Below, piece by piece: positions 1 through 9,510 of a DNA stretch of 64,000 nt. The first letter of the stretch is position 1. Every line of letters starts with the position of its first letter. The DNA is taken from assembly GCF_905147045.1 (NCBI RefSeq), contig NC_065916.1, forward strand, positions 5,496,468 through 5,560,467, written 5' to 3'. The DNA is from Nymphalis io. Taxonomy: Eukaryota; Arthropoda; Insecta; Lepidoptera; Nymphalidae. The position numbers and the translations under genes were made by a program. Below the pieces are notes generated by a model. The model ran no database searches. It saw only the letters and a list, made by a program, of their open reading frames with translations, and was not told the DNA's origin.

Positions 1-139
1 CTAATTTCACTGAAATTCTGCCACATGTGAATTCTACCAACCCGCATTGGAGCAGCGTGGTGGAATAAGCTCCAAACCTTCTCCTCAAAAAGAGGAGAGG
101 AGGCCTTTAGCCCAGCAGTGGGACATTCACAGGCTGTTA
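1..139 (+). mobile_element. SINE family B, 3' part, cut by window edge
   Basis: This is the body and tail of the tRNA-derived SINE I call family B. It matches the 3' two thirds of full copies such as 54779-55070, including the stretch that ends in a copy of GACATTCACAGGCTGTTAC. The tRNA-like head lies outside the window. The open reading frame across it is a by-product of the repeat. Confidence 0.8.
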
Positions 140-2351
140 CGGAAGAGTATTACGGAATATTTTTCTCCATTTGTCTTTTTTAATATTTTTGGGATGGCAA
201 CACGGTTTAACTTAAAAAGGGCGAGAATAAATTAAGGAGTTGTCACCGTGGAGGACTAATAAAAAGCTGACGAGTTGGATAATTGGTCATATTTAATATA
301 ATCAGTATCAACCACGTACATCCGTCTACCATAATTCTAGTCTCCCGAAAAGTCGAGACAACGTTGACATTATTATATTACCTTTCCGGCCTATAATAGA
401 CGCGGCGGTGATTGCATTTGCTCATTGCTTAGTAATCGCACCGCGCTTATTGTCGCTTCTTCCCGTGGCTAGGCGGTAATACGGCTTCAAAATTTCGCCA
501 GTTAAATACGAAATCGTATTAGACAGTTTGTTTTGATGATATTAATAAGATAAAAAGAATAATGGCAACATACATGGAACAAAATAAAACCAGTGAATAT
601 TAAAAAAAAAATATTTATTTACAAAAGTCATTACAAATTTATTTATTTAATAGTCGTGATCTCAATACGAGTATTACAAAATAAGTCTCATTATTTGTTT
701 CATTTTCAAAGTACAATACAAAATAAATTAAATGATTATTTATTTAAGAATAAAGTACATAATCAAACAGCTGACTGTCGCGAAACGTCAGAAAGTGTTA
801 CGCGACATTGGTCATAATAATTGTAACATCTAAAGGACACACGCAACAAAATAACGTATCAACTTTTCAGAGTTCTAAAAGCATTGCTGCCCATTCGTTA
901 TCATATTAGTATTTCCCGCTTTTACGCGTCGTTTTTTTTTTTTTTTATTTCCCGCACTTTGTTTGGATCAGTGTCATTTGACACAACGAATTCACATTAC
1001 ACATTTAAATTATCGATTGTATTTAAAATATAATGTACTGGACGAAGCATTTGTCTACAATTATACAAATATAGCCTCAATTTCAAATTAATACGTTTTA
1101 CATAATGGCGACGATAAAAAATGTACAATAGACAAATCTATTGATAGCAACCATAGATAAAATACCATACCCATAGGTATGAAGAAAATATATTAATATA
1201 GCAAGGAAGAATATTGATTATTTTTACCTAACTACAGCTGTAAGGCTGTTTACACACAGTGTCGTCTTATATAACGCGTTTACTCGAAACGTTTTTCGAC
1301 CGATGGCGCTATTTTTACAGCAGCTCGTGTAAACAGCCTTACATTGACTGAAACCGCTAACCGATTTGATTAAATATTATTCACCAAACATTACACCGAC
1401 AAACTATTTGAATGGTGAATGAGTGAGCAGGCACATGAGATTTTTGATAAGATTTTTAAACGGAACGGAGAGACGCCGTTCCTGATCGTTCAGTAACTTA
1501 ACAATGTAACTTTGAAATTGCGAATTTACGATAAAAATATTTATTTATATATGATATAATTTGGCAATAAATTTAATTTTTAAAATCCATATAAAACGTT
1601 ACAAGGTTATGTCAACCGTTTATGTTTATATATCGAATCTACAGCGGCCGAACTTTTGTATTTATAAAGCAAGTACATGCTTATTAAAATCAATTAAAAC
1701 AAGATGACAGTATGATAGGTATCTTATAAAAAAAAAAAACTTACGTTGAAATAAAATTACCCGCTTGAAAGACCATTGATTTCTTTATGGAAAATAATAT
1801 GCTTATTTATATAATACTGAATTGTTTTGGTTATAGTACTGTTATTATAATATATAAACAGTTTAGTTTGACAAATTTTATTCTTTATTTAAATTTTAAA
1901 AAATCGTGTATTTTTTATTTTTTTGCTGGTCGTTCGATTTATTGTTTTCCCGCGCTTTTCGCACCAATAGTTCTAAATTCAAAAAACATTAATATTTTTA
2001 GTTTAAGTCCTTCTTTATACTAATAATATTAATGCGCAAGTATGTTTGTCACTATGTCTTTTCACACAACAACGGAGAAACGAATCGAGATTATTTTACA
2101 CATAGGCTTCTATCCCGGAAATGACGTCACGGACAAAAACCGAAAGGCCTCATCAAACTAAACTGTATTAATACTAAATCGCTAAGTTCATTAAATGCAT
2201 CAATATTCATATAAAAAATACTGGTATATCATTTGTACATTTGTTCGTGGAACAGAGATGTACAGCATGGCCTACGATATATATATATTAGATTTTTAAA
2301 ATGGTGCTAAAATTGCATGTAAAAGGTATTGTTGATATTTAAATTAACTAA
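140..2351. other. Intergenic, no gene seen
   Basis: AT-rich DNA with short homopolymer runs. I find no open frame with protein-like composition, no splice-consistent exon and no RNA gene. The only structure is the small inverted-repeat element at 1239-1343. Confidence 0.6.
1239..1343. mobile_element. 105-bp inverted-repeat mini-element (MITE-like)
   Basis: The ends are a perfect 17-bp inverted repeat (TGTAAGGCTGTTTACAC at 1239-1255, its reverse complement at 1327-1343). The interior is unique and non-coding. Terminal inverted repeats on so short a segment fit a MITE or solo foldback element. No convincing target-site duplication is visible, so the superfamily is open. Confidence 0.5.
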
Positions 2352-2640
2352 TTTTTTTTTATAGTATAGGAAGGCGGACGAGCATATGGGCCACCTGATG
2401 GTAAGTGGTCACCAACAACCATAGACACTGGCATTGTAAGAAATGTTAACCATCGCTTACATCGCCAATGCGCCACGAACCTTGGGAACTAAGATGTTAT
2501 GACCCTTGTGCATGTAATTACACTGGCTCACCCTTCAAACCGGAACACAACAATAACAAATACTGCTGTTTTGCGGTAGAATATCTGATGAGTGGGTGGT
2601 ACCTACCCAGACGAGCTTGCACAAAGCCCTACCACCAGTA
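2352..2640 (-). mobile_element. SINE family A (Metulj-like), full length
   Basis: Reads on the plus strand from a T-run followed by ATAGTATAGGAAGGCGGACG to ACAAAGCCCTACCACCAGTA, so the element lies on the minus strand with a poly(A) tail at the low-coordinate end. It is one of about twenty family A copies in the window and is slightly diverged from the young copies. Confidence 0.85.
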
Positions 2641-2991
2641 AATATAACTTAATTAGTTGTATAGTAACTTCTGAGTACCTACCCGGTTTATATATGTAAA
2701 ATCTACATACTGAACCGGTGATAATTCTATTACAATCCATATAGACTTGTAATCCATTTACAAATGTCATTTGTTTCATTGTTATATAAATAATAAAACC
2801 ATTTCCACCTTATAATGTTTAAACGAAATTTTCTTAATCATTCTTATATTGAACATTGCGCAGACCAAGCTAAACATCTGAGTTTTCGTATATACACTAA
2901 TAAAAATTAACTTAAAATAAATCTTAAAGTATATATCCTTAGATACTAGGTTAGCGTAACAGTGTACAATATCATTGACATCGAAATTTTG

Positions 2992-3101
<110 letters not shown>

Positions 3102-3199
3102 CACCATGAATTTGTATTATATTAATAGTTGGTATTATAAGGTGTATTAATTGAAGAAACATGTGGTCTATATCCCATTGCTGGGCTAAAACATCATCT

Positions 3200-3485
3200 T
3201 TCTTTTATAGTAAGTAGGCGGACGAGTATATGGGTCACCTGATGGTAAGTGGTCACCAACGCCCATAGACATTGGCATTGTAAGAAACGTTATGCATCAC
3301 TTACATCGAAAATGCGTCACCAAGCTTGGGAATTAACAAGTTATGTCCCTTGTGCCTGTAATTACACTGGCTCACTCACCCTTCAAACCGAAACATAAGA
3401 ATACCGAGTACTGCTGTTTTGCGGTAGAATATCTGATAAGTGTGTGGTACTTGAGCCGAGCTTGCAAAAAGCCCTACCATCAGTA
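3200..3485 (-). mobile_element. SINE family A, diverged
   Basis: Same layout as the copy at 2352-2640 with more substitutions. Just upstream, 3170-3190 keeps a scrap of family B (CCCATTGCTGGGCTAAAAC), so the insertion probably went into an older family B copy. Confidence 0.75.
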
Positions 3486-3504
3486 ATCTGCATTCAAGCA
3501 GACC

Positions 3505-3620
3505 TACGAGCTACCACCCAAATTAGTCCATAATGAGCCCGTGTAACTACAGGCACAAGACAGTACATGACAATGTAAGGAATAACATTGGTCTAGGGTG
3601 ATGGTGACCGTTTGCCATCA
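3505..3620 (+). mobile_element. SINE family A fragment, opposite orientation
   Basis: Decayed family A words (GTAACTACAGGCACAAG, ATGTAAGGAAT, GGTGATGGTGACC) occur in plus-strand order, directly after the minus-strand copy at 3200-3485. Together they form a head-to-head pair. Confidence 0.5.
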
Positions 3621-3748
3621 CAACTTTGTTAAGCAAACAAACTCAAATTGGTCCATTATATAATATTTTGAGTTTAAAATCTGGTTATATTATAAACTAT
3701 CCTTACAATTATGCGGTAACACACACATATATATATATATATGTGACA

Positions 3749-3786
3749 AACAGACAGAATATATATATATATATATTCTGTCTGTT
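3749..3786. repeat. 38-bp perfect palindrome with TA core
   Basis: The 12-bp arms AACAGACAGAAT and ATTCTGTCTGTT flank a pure TA core, giving perfect dyad symmetry. A second TA run lies just upstream at about 3725-3742. Confidence 0.9.
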
Positions 3787-4258
3787 ATTTATCATGTTAT
3801 TTCTAAATGAATTGTTTCTTGAATAAAATAATGAATCCACTGAATTTATTTTTTATCTCAGATCTGAGGTATATTTTTACAAACCGTTAATAGGTAATTA
3901 ATGTTGAAAGTCTATAATAAAGGCTTCTTATCGAATAAATACATAGATTAAAAAATTAAATATATTTCAAAAATCGTTGTCAATAATGATATATAAAAAT
4001 GGAATGTCGAAATTTTGTCTTAACCATCGAAGGCACATTTTCTGTTGATTTTGTTATAAAATTGATCGTACAAAAATATACACACATTAAAAATATTGTG
4101 ACCATATTTCCCGTTTAGTCTTTTTCTTTCATATTGCAACACTGGGACGTCTGATCGGAGTTCTTATTCTACGTTTAAATCTAATCATAAGTACTAGAAA
4201 GGCTAGTGTTGCCACGTGTATAAATTACATCAAAAAATACTAATACTATTCAGGCGTT

Positions 4259-4264
4259 TTTATT
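4259..4264 (-). promoter_or_regulatory. Candidate poly(A) signal of the zinc-finger gene
   Basis: AATAAA on the minus strand, 163 nt past the stop codon at 4427. It is the nearest canonical hexamer I see downstream. The cleavage site is not determined. Confidence 0.4.
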
Positions 4265-4426
4265 AAACCTACCGGTCTTATTAAACGTGTAATCTCTTGA
4301 CAAAAGGAAATATTAAAATTGTGATACAATGTACACATGCACCGTAAAATTATAAAAAGCTACCATTTTGTACCGATTTTCTACCATTGCCAGTTGGAAG
4401 CTACCATTTTAGGAAATGACCAAGTT

Positions 4427-4605
4427 TTAGCTGTTCGGCGCAATATCACCCCACGTGTAGAACCAGTTGTAATTAAACATGGCGGCGTACGGATGTTTTC
4501 TCTTCTTGTGGAGACGGAGGGACTCTTCTGATGCATACCAATATTGGGGGAATTTGTCAAATGGATATTTGACAGACTCCTTCACATAGGGCTCCGATTT
4601 ATCAG
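4427..4605 (-). CDS. Zinc-finger gene, last coding exon
   Basis: Acceptor TTACAG. It completes the split Ser codon and reads DKSEPYVKESVKYPFDKFPQ, then HKKRKHP and an aromatic C-terminus (YNWFYTW), ending in TAA at 4429-4427. The frame matches exon 4 exactly. Confidence 0.8.
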
Positions 4606-7600
4606 CTGTAAAAAAATACGTATATATATGTTAGAGTATAAATAATACTTATTATATAGTCTTAGTTTGACTCGTGTACGACTAATGGCAACACTGACCG
4701 TGACATAAGAAGCTTTGACAGTTACATGACTTATCGTGAGTCGGTAATGAGAACACTCGACCGTACCTCACGTGCACACTAACCATGTCAGATGAACAAA
4801 TTATACAAAGTACTTCGGCTTCTGCAGATAGTAGAAATAAGTAACTGGAGTCTTGCTCAATATTCGTTTAATTGATCGATTGAGTCGTACTAATGGGTCA
4901 CCTAATGGCCTATAGACGACGATGTTGCCTTCCTGACAGATTCTGGACATGACTACCATTATTATAATATATTATTATTTGACGAGCCGTTTGGCGTGGT
5001 TGGTAGATACTTGCCTTTTCACGCCGAAGGTTGTGGGTTCGATTCCCACCCAGGACAGACATTTGTGTGCATGAACATGTCTGTTTGTCGTGAGTCTGGG
5101 TGTAATTTTCTATATAAGTATGTATTTACAAAAGAAAAAGTAGTATATGTAATATCAGTTGTCTGGTTTCCATAGTACAAGCTTAATTTGGGATCAGATG
5201 GCGTGTGTGAAAAATGTCCCAGGATATTATTATTATTATTAACCATTTATCTGCGCAGGAAATATTATAGTGCTTGAGTGTGTGCGAAATCACAAGTGCG
5301 CTCAACAATAACAACAACAATAACAGCCAGTTAATGTCCCACTGCTGGGCTAAGGCCTCCCTTTTGAGGAGAAGTTTTGGAGCTTATTCTACCATGCTAC
5401 TCCAATGCGGGTTGGTAGAATACACATGTTGCAGAATTTCAATGAAATTAGACAGATGCAGGTTTCCTCACGATGTTTTCCTTCACCGTCAAGCACGAGA
5501 TGAATTATAAACACAAATTAAGCACATGAAATTTAAGTGGTGCTTGCCCAGGTTTGAACCCACGATCATCGGTTAAGATTCACGAATTCTAACCACTGGC
5601 CATCTCGGCTCATGCGCTCACAATCTCATAAATCTCATTTAAAAGATATCTCAGTAGAAAAGCCTATTGAGAAATCTTAGTGTCCTGTCGAAAACGTGCG
5701 ATGCAAGAATTTAAGCCGACAGTATAATAAAAAAATATATTAAACGAAAACTAATAACTAACAAATTTACTTTTTCAAAAATATAGACAGCCAAATCCTA
5801 AACTGTTTAAAAAATATATTTTTTATATTAAAAAAAATATTAAACCTTTCTCTTAATTAAAAAATCAGAACACTGCTGATGATAGAAATATATAATACAT
5901 ATACAAATACAAGCTCAAAACAAAATACTTACATGGCGGCAGACAGTATGGACAGAATATCCTATGCCGTTTGCCTTCATGGGTTTCCAAGTGTTTCTTG
6001 TGTTGTTTTCTCCGAAGGGACACGTGGGGGCAACACGGGCAGGGTATCGCGAGGTCCTTGGGCACGCAACCGTGGCGCTCCGCTGAGTGGCTCACGAGGG
6101 TCGACACTACTCTGTAGCCCTGAAATTACATACAAATTTTATTTGAATGTGAGCTAATGTGGATATTATTGGTATAAAATATAATATAAAAATCGATTCA
6201 CTAAGCTTTTATTGATTTTATTAATTGAAACGATATCAATAAACGCGATAATTAATTAAAAAAATACTTTTCAAATGAAGTTAAGTTTCTTTTCTAAACA
6301 TAGAGTTCGAAATAGAAGTGAATAGTACTACCATTTATAGATCTCTCTCTCTCTCTCTGTGTGTGAGTGTGTGTGTGTGTGTGTGTGTGCGTGTGCGTGT
6401 GCGTGTACGTGTGTGTGTGTGTGTTTGTCATTGTATGTTCTCAATTTTATTTCATATTATATATTTTTAATTTTTACCTTAGAGATAAGAAATCGATTTG
6501 TCATTTTTTATTATGTCTGTCATTGTGATTATTTAACATACCTTAAAACAATGTTCGCAACGATACGGAAAATTTTTCCACTTCGGATTCTTTTTTCGAC
6601 TAAAAACCATTCGGTATGGTTCGGTTGGAAACCAGTCTTCAGGATCGAGAAGGGTTTCAATTAATTCTGTGCCTGTAAACATGAAGATGCCTATTAACTC
6701 TTGACTTGAAGGTACCCATATTGTAGGTGGTGGGGAAAAAGGTGGTCGGAATAGCTAAGGTCTGGAATAAGAAACGAGGAAGCAAATCGTTTCGTACACA
6801 CTCCGATCTATCATCATAATCATTACTGTTTTGAAAAAATAAATTAAAAAGGAGAAAAATCTTTAACCATTATTATGTTACATTGTCTGTATTGTCAGCC
6901 TGTGAATGTCCCACTGCCGGGCGAAGGCTCCTCTCCCTTTTTGAGGAGAAGGTTTGGAACTTATTTTTTTTTTTTTTATAGAATAGGAAGGTGGACGAGC
7001 ATTTGGGCCACCTGATGGTAAGTGGTCACCAAACGCCCTTAGACATTGGCATTGTAAGAAATGTCAACCATCGCTTATAGCCAATGCGCCACCAACCTTG
7101 GGAACTAAGATTTTATGTCCCTTGTGCCTGTAATTACACTGGCTCACTCACCCTTCAAACCGGAACACAACAATATCAAGTATTGCTGTTTTGCGGTAGA
7201 ATATCTGATGAGTGGGTGGTACCTACCCAGACGGGCTTGCACAAAGCCCTACCACCAGTAAAATTATTAATATTCCACCACGCTGCTTTAATGCGGGTTG
7301 GTAGAATACACGTGTGACATAATTTCGACGAAATTAGACACATGCAGGTTTCCTCACGATATTTTCCTTCACCGTCAAGCACGAGATGAATTATAAACCC
7401 TTTTTTTTCAGCCTTTTGCCGTCCACCGCTGGACGAAAGCCTCCCCCATAGAACGCCAACCATCCCGATCTTGGGCAGTCCGCATCCATCCCGAACACAA
7501 ATTAAGCACATGAAAATTTAGTGGTGCTTGCCCGGGTTTGAACCCACGATCATCGGTTAAGATTCCCGCGTTCTAACCACTTGGCCATATCGGCCTAACA

Positions 7601-9510
7601 AATTATATAAATTAAAATGACGAATCGCATTGTTCATATTAATTAATAATGAAGGACTCATAAAAACAATGTTATTCTTACCTGGTGGTAATTTTATTTC
7701 GGGGGCAGGTTCTGGTGGTATCGGTGGGGCGGTCAATGTTGTCAACGTTGTGTTCGTGGCTGCTAACAGACTCGTTAGAATCGTGTTTTGTGCCTGCAAT
7801 TACAAATATGATTAAAAATCAGAACAGTCAACTTTTTAAAGATTGAAAGAAGTATATTTCATCAGCTTGTTGTTTCCACTTGCATTTCAATGCCAAGGGG
7901 AAAAGAGACAACACTATATGCATTGCTGTCTCCACTATAAAGAAGCCGACAAAGAAGAACTAAAGACATTCTCAGATTCCTAAGACTCGACATGAAAAAT
8001 AAAAAAACCATTCTTATCTTCATTATTTTACTAATAGATTATGATGGAACTGTACATATATACATCAAAAGCCTCAAATCTATCTAGTTATAAAATTTAT
8101 ATGAAAAAGTGCACACAATTCTGACATATCGACTCTCAAGACATACAAGCTAGCTTTTAAATTCAGAACAAAAGGTGTCACATGTCGTCTAGTGTTCATG
8201 TTTTAAAAATATTTTATTGCTCGAACATGTAGCCAAGCCAATGACAGGAGGAGTAAAACATAAAGAAATTTGGACTAGTATTGACAAGTTATCATTGTCC
8301 GTGATCTAAGTGATAATCTGTTATATATATAATAATATCCCGGGACCTTATTCACACATGACCATCTGATCCTCAACTAAGCAGAGCTTGTACTATTGAA
8401 ACCAGACAACTGATATACTATATATACTACTTTTATTTTGTAAATACATACTTATATAGATAATTACATCCAGTCTCAGGACCAACAGACATGTTTATGC
8501 ACAGAAATGTCTGTCCTGGGTGGGAATGCAACCCACAACCTTCGGCGTGAAAGGCAAGTGTCTACCAACCACGCCAATCGGCCCATCACGATGGGTTTGT
8601 GAAAAAATAGCAATTTGCATGTTGATAAAGTTATTATCTTTGGAAGTAAGATTTAAATGATTATAATTAGTTCAGTGGAATAGTGTGTAGCTTATCGTCC
8701 CAGCTTGGCACGGGTAGATAGATGTTAAATGTATTTTGAATAGGATTCGTGTAAAATCCATTCTTACTGAGCGTCTACGTCGGGGAAGGAGTAACTAGGG
8801 CAAATTTCAAGTTAATCATGCAGATAGTACAGGAGATCTCATCTTGAGTGGTATTTTGCCTTTATATATTATGGTTTTATAAGATTATGGTAGTGCATAT
8901 ATCAGATCTATTAGCAAAACGCATGAAATAGTAAATCTAAGATTTGTTTATCTTAACTCCTGCTGATGGAATATAGTACATGTCTAAGCAATTGCCTGCA
9001 ATTTGTTGGATATTTTACCTGTAATAAAGCTCCATTGGAAAAGCTCTGCGACAAATCCTTTGGTTTCCTCTTATAGCCTTTCGGAGGACCTCGCTTCTTA
9101 GCTATTTCACCATTTTTTTTGTATCTCACGATCTCACCGTCACATACGCCCTTTGTGACTGGGGTGATAGTCAATTTTGCGGGTAATGAATAACGATTTT
9201 GCAAATTCTTTACAATGTTATTACTGTGCAAATTACTTGTTGCAAATGCTAATGGATTTGCCAAGTTTAATGGGTTGTTAACGAATTTTGGAAGTGTACT
9301 GGTGGGTGTTGTCGGGTATATGGATAACGACTTTGGTGCATTGAAGGCTGGTATCTGGTAAACTTGGAGATTAAGATCAGGACTCGAGAACTTAAGTCTT
9401 TTCGGGTCTGGTTCATCATCACTAGATTCTGATTGTGTGTTCAGGGGATCTTTATCTGAATTTCTAAAGGGTTCTGAGTGAGGTGAATCTTTTTCTTGGA
9501 CACAAAACAT
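4427..9510 (-). CDS. AT-hook-like / C2H2 zinc-finger protein, 5 coding exons, 366 aa
   Basis: Five minus-strand exons (9510-9019, 7793-7682, 6672-6542, 6119-5933, 4605-4427) join with consistent phases (0, 1, 0, 1) and AG/GT boundaries to give 366 residues. Residues 1-164 are Ser/Pro/Asn-rich with an acidic stretch (SSDDEPDPKRLK) and a basic patch KKRGPPKGYKRKP near residue 148, which resembles an AT-hook. The C-terminal half holds three C2H2-like units: CEHC...HSAERH, CPCC...HKKHLETH and CPYC...HKKRKH. The last histidine pair is in the final exon. I expect a nuclear DNA-binding protein. I do not recognise the family. The start codon directly follows a good splice acceptor, so an upstream non-coding exon, or a longer N-terminus, is likely and was not located. 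Confidence 0.8.
4981..5239 (+). mobile_element. SINE family C (tRNA-derived, ATT tail)
   Basis: The head looks like a tRNA gene: A-box-like TGGCGTGGTTGG and a perfect B box GGTTCGATTCC. The body ends in a short (ATT)n run. Two more copies lie at 8326-8585 and 61791-62057. It sits in intron 4 of the zinc-finger gene. Confidence 0.8.
5322..5611 (-). mobile_element. SINE family B, full length
   Basis: Reads from CAGCCAGTTAATGTCCCACTG to GGCCATCTCGGCT. The tRNA-like head is at the high-coordinate end. The B box reads GGTTTGAACCC-like on the plus strand. Located in intron 4 of the zinc-finger gene. Confidence 0.85.
5933..6119 (-). CDS. Zinc-finger gene, exon 4 (finger core)
   Basis: 187 nt, acceptor TTTCAG, donor CCAT|GTAAGT, leaving phase 1. 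It completes the first finger (HSAERH), carries the whole second one (CPCC...HKKHLETH) and opens the third (FCPYC). It is clearly GC-richer than its surroundings. Confidence 0.85.
6342..6424. repeat. (TC)n(GT)n compound microsatellite
   Basis: A run of TC units passes directly into GT units with a few GC and AC interruptions. The Cys/Val open frame across it is an artefact. Confidence 0.95.
6542..6672 (-). CDS. Zinc-finger gene, exon 3
   Basis: 131 nt, entered in phase 1 and left in phase 0 (AAG|GTATGT). It encodes TELIETLLDPEDWFPTEPYR and ends with the first Cys pair, YRCEHCFK. The plus-strand frame here is antisense. Confidence 0.8.
6966..7260 (-). mobile_element. SINE family A nested in family B, young copy
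   Basis: Full-length family A with a long T-run (poly(A) on the minus strand). It shares the diagnostic variants AAGATTTTATGTCC and CAATATCAAGTATTG with the copies at 39424, 40988 and 51050, so it belongs to a recently active group. Confidence 0.85.
7397..7493. mobile_element. Unclassified repeat segment inserted in family B SINE
   Basis: About 97 bp absent from every other family B copy. It begins with a pyrimidine run and contains GTCCACCGCTGGACGAAAGC and CATCCCGATCTTGGGCAG, words I associate with a common lepidopteran interspersed repeat of unknown class. Confidence 0.5.
7682..7793 (-). CDS. Zinc-finger gene, exon 2 (Thr/Pro linker)
   Basis: 112 nt from acceptor TTGCAG to donor G|GTAAGA, leaving phase 1. 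It encodes a Thr- and Pro-rich linker (AQNTILTSLLAATNTTLTTL, then PPIPPEPAPEIKLPP). Confidence 0.75.
8326..8585 (-). mobile_element. SINE family C, minus orientation
   Basis: Reverse complement of the 4981-5239 element, with the tRNA-like head at 8520-8585 and the (ATT)n end at 8326-8340. It lies in intron 1 of the zinc-finger gene. Confidence 0.8.
9019..9510 (-). CDS. Zinc-finger gene, exon with start codon (164 codons)
   Basis: The acceptor ATTTACAG is followed at once by ATG. The donor is CAG|GTAAAA, phase 0. The exon encodes the disordered N-terminal half, ending ...SFSNGALLQ after the AT-hook-like motif. Confidence 0.75.

Larger units (their letters stand above)
6895..7595 (-). mobile_element. 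SINE family B split by two insertions
   Basis: The outer parts 6895-6965 and 7261-7595 together make one family B copy. It is interrupted by a family A SINE (6966-7260) and, further on, by an unrelated segment of about 97 bp (7397-7493). The family B tRNA-like end is at 7530-7595. Located in intron 2 of the zinc-finger gene. Confidence 0.8.

Noticed and set aside
4979..5050. Possible tRNA gene (good A and B boxes)
   Set aside because: The same head with the same body and ATT tail recurs at 8326-8585 and 61791-62057, so it is a SINE head, not a tRNA gene.
7084..7317. Recurrent short protein beginning MRHQPWELRFYVPCACNY (also at 39545, 40269, 41024, 50981)
   Set aside because: It is the same frame of family A SINEs at each place, not a gene family.
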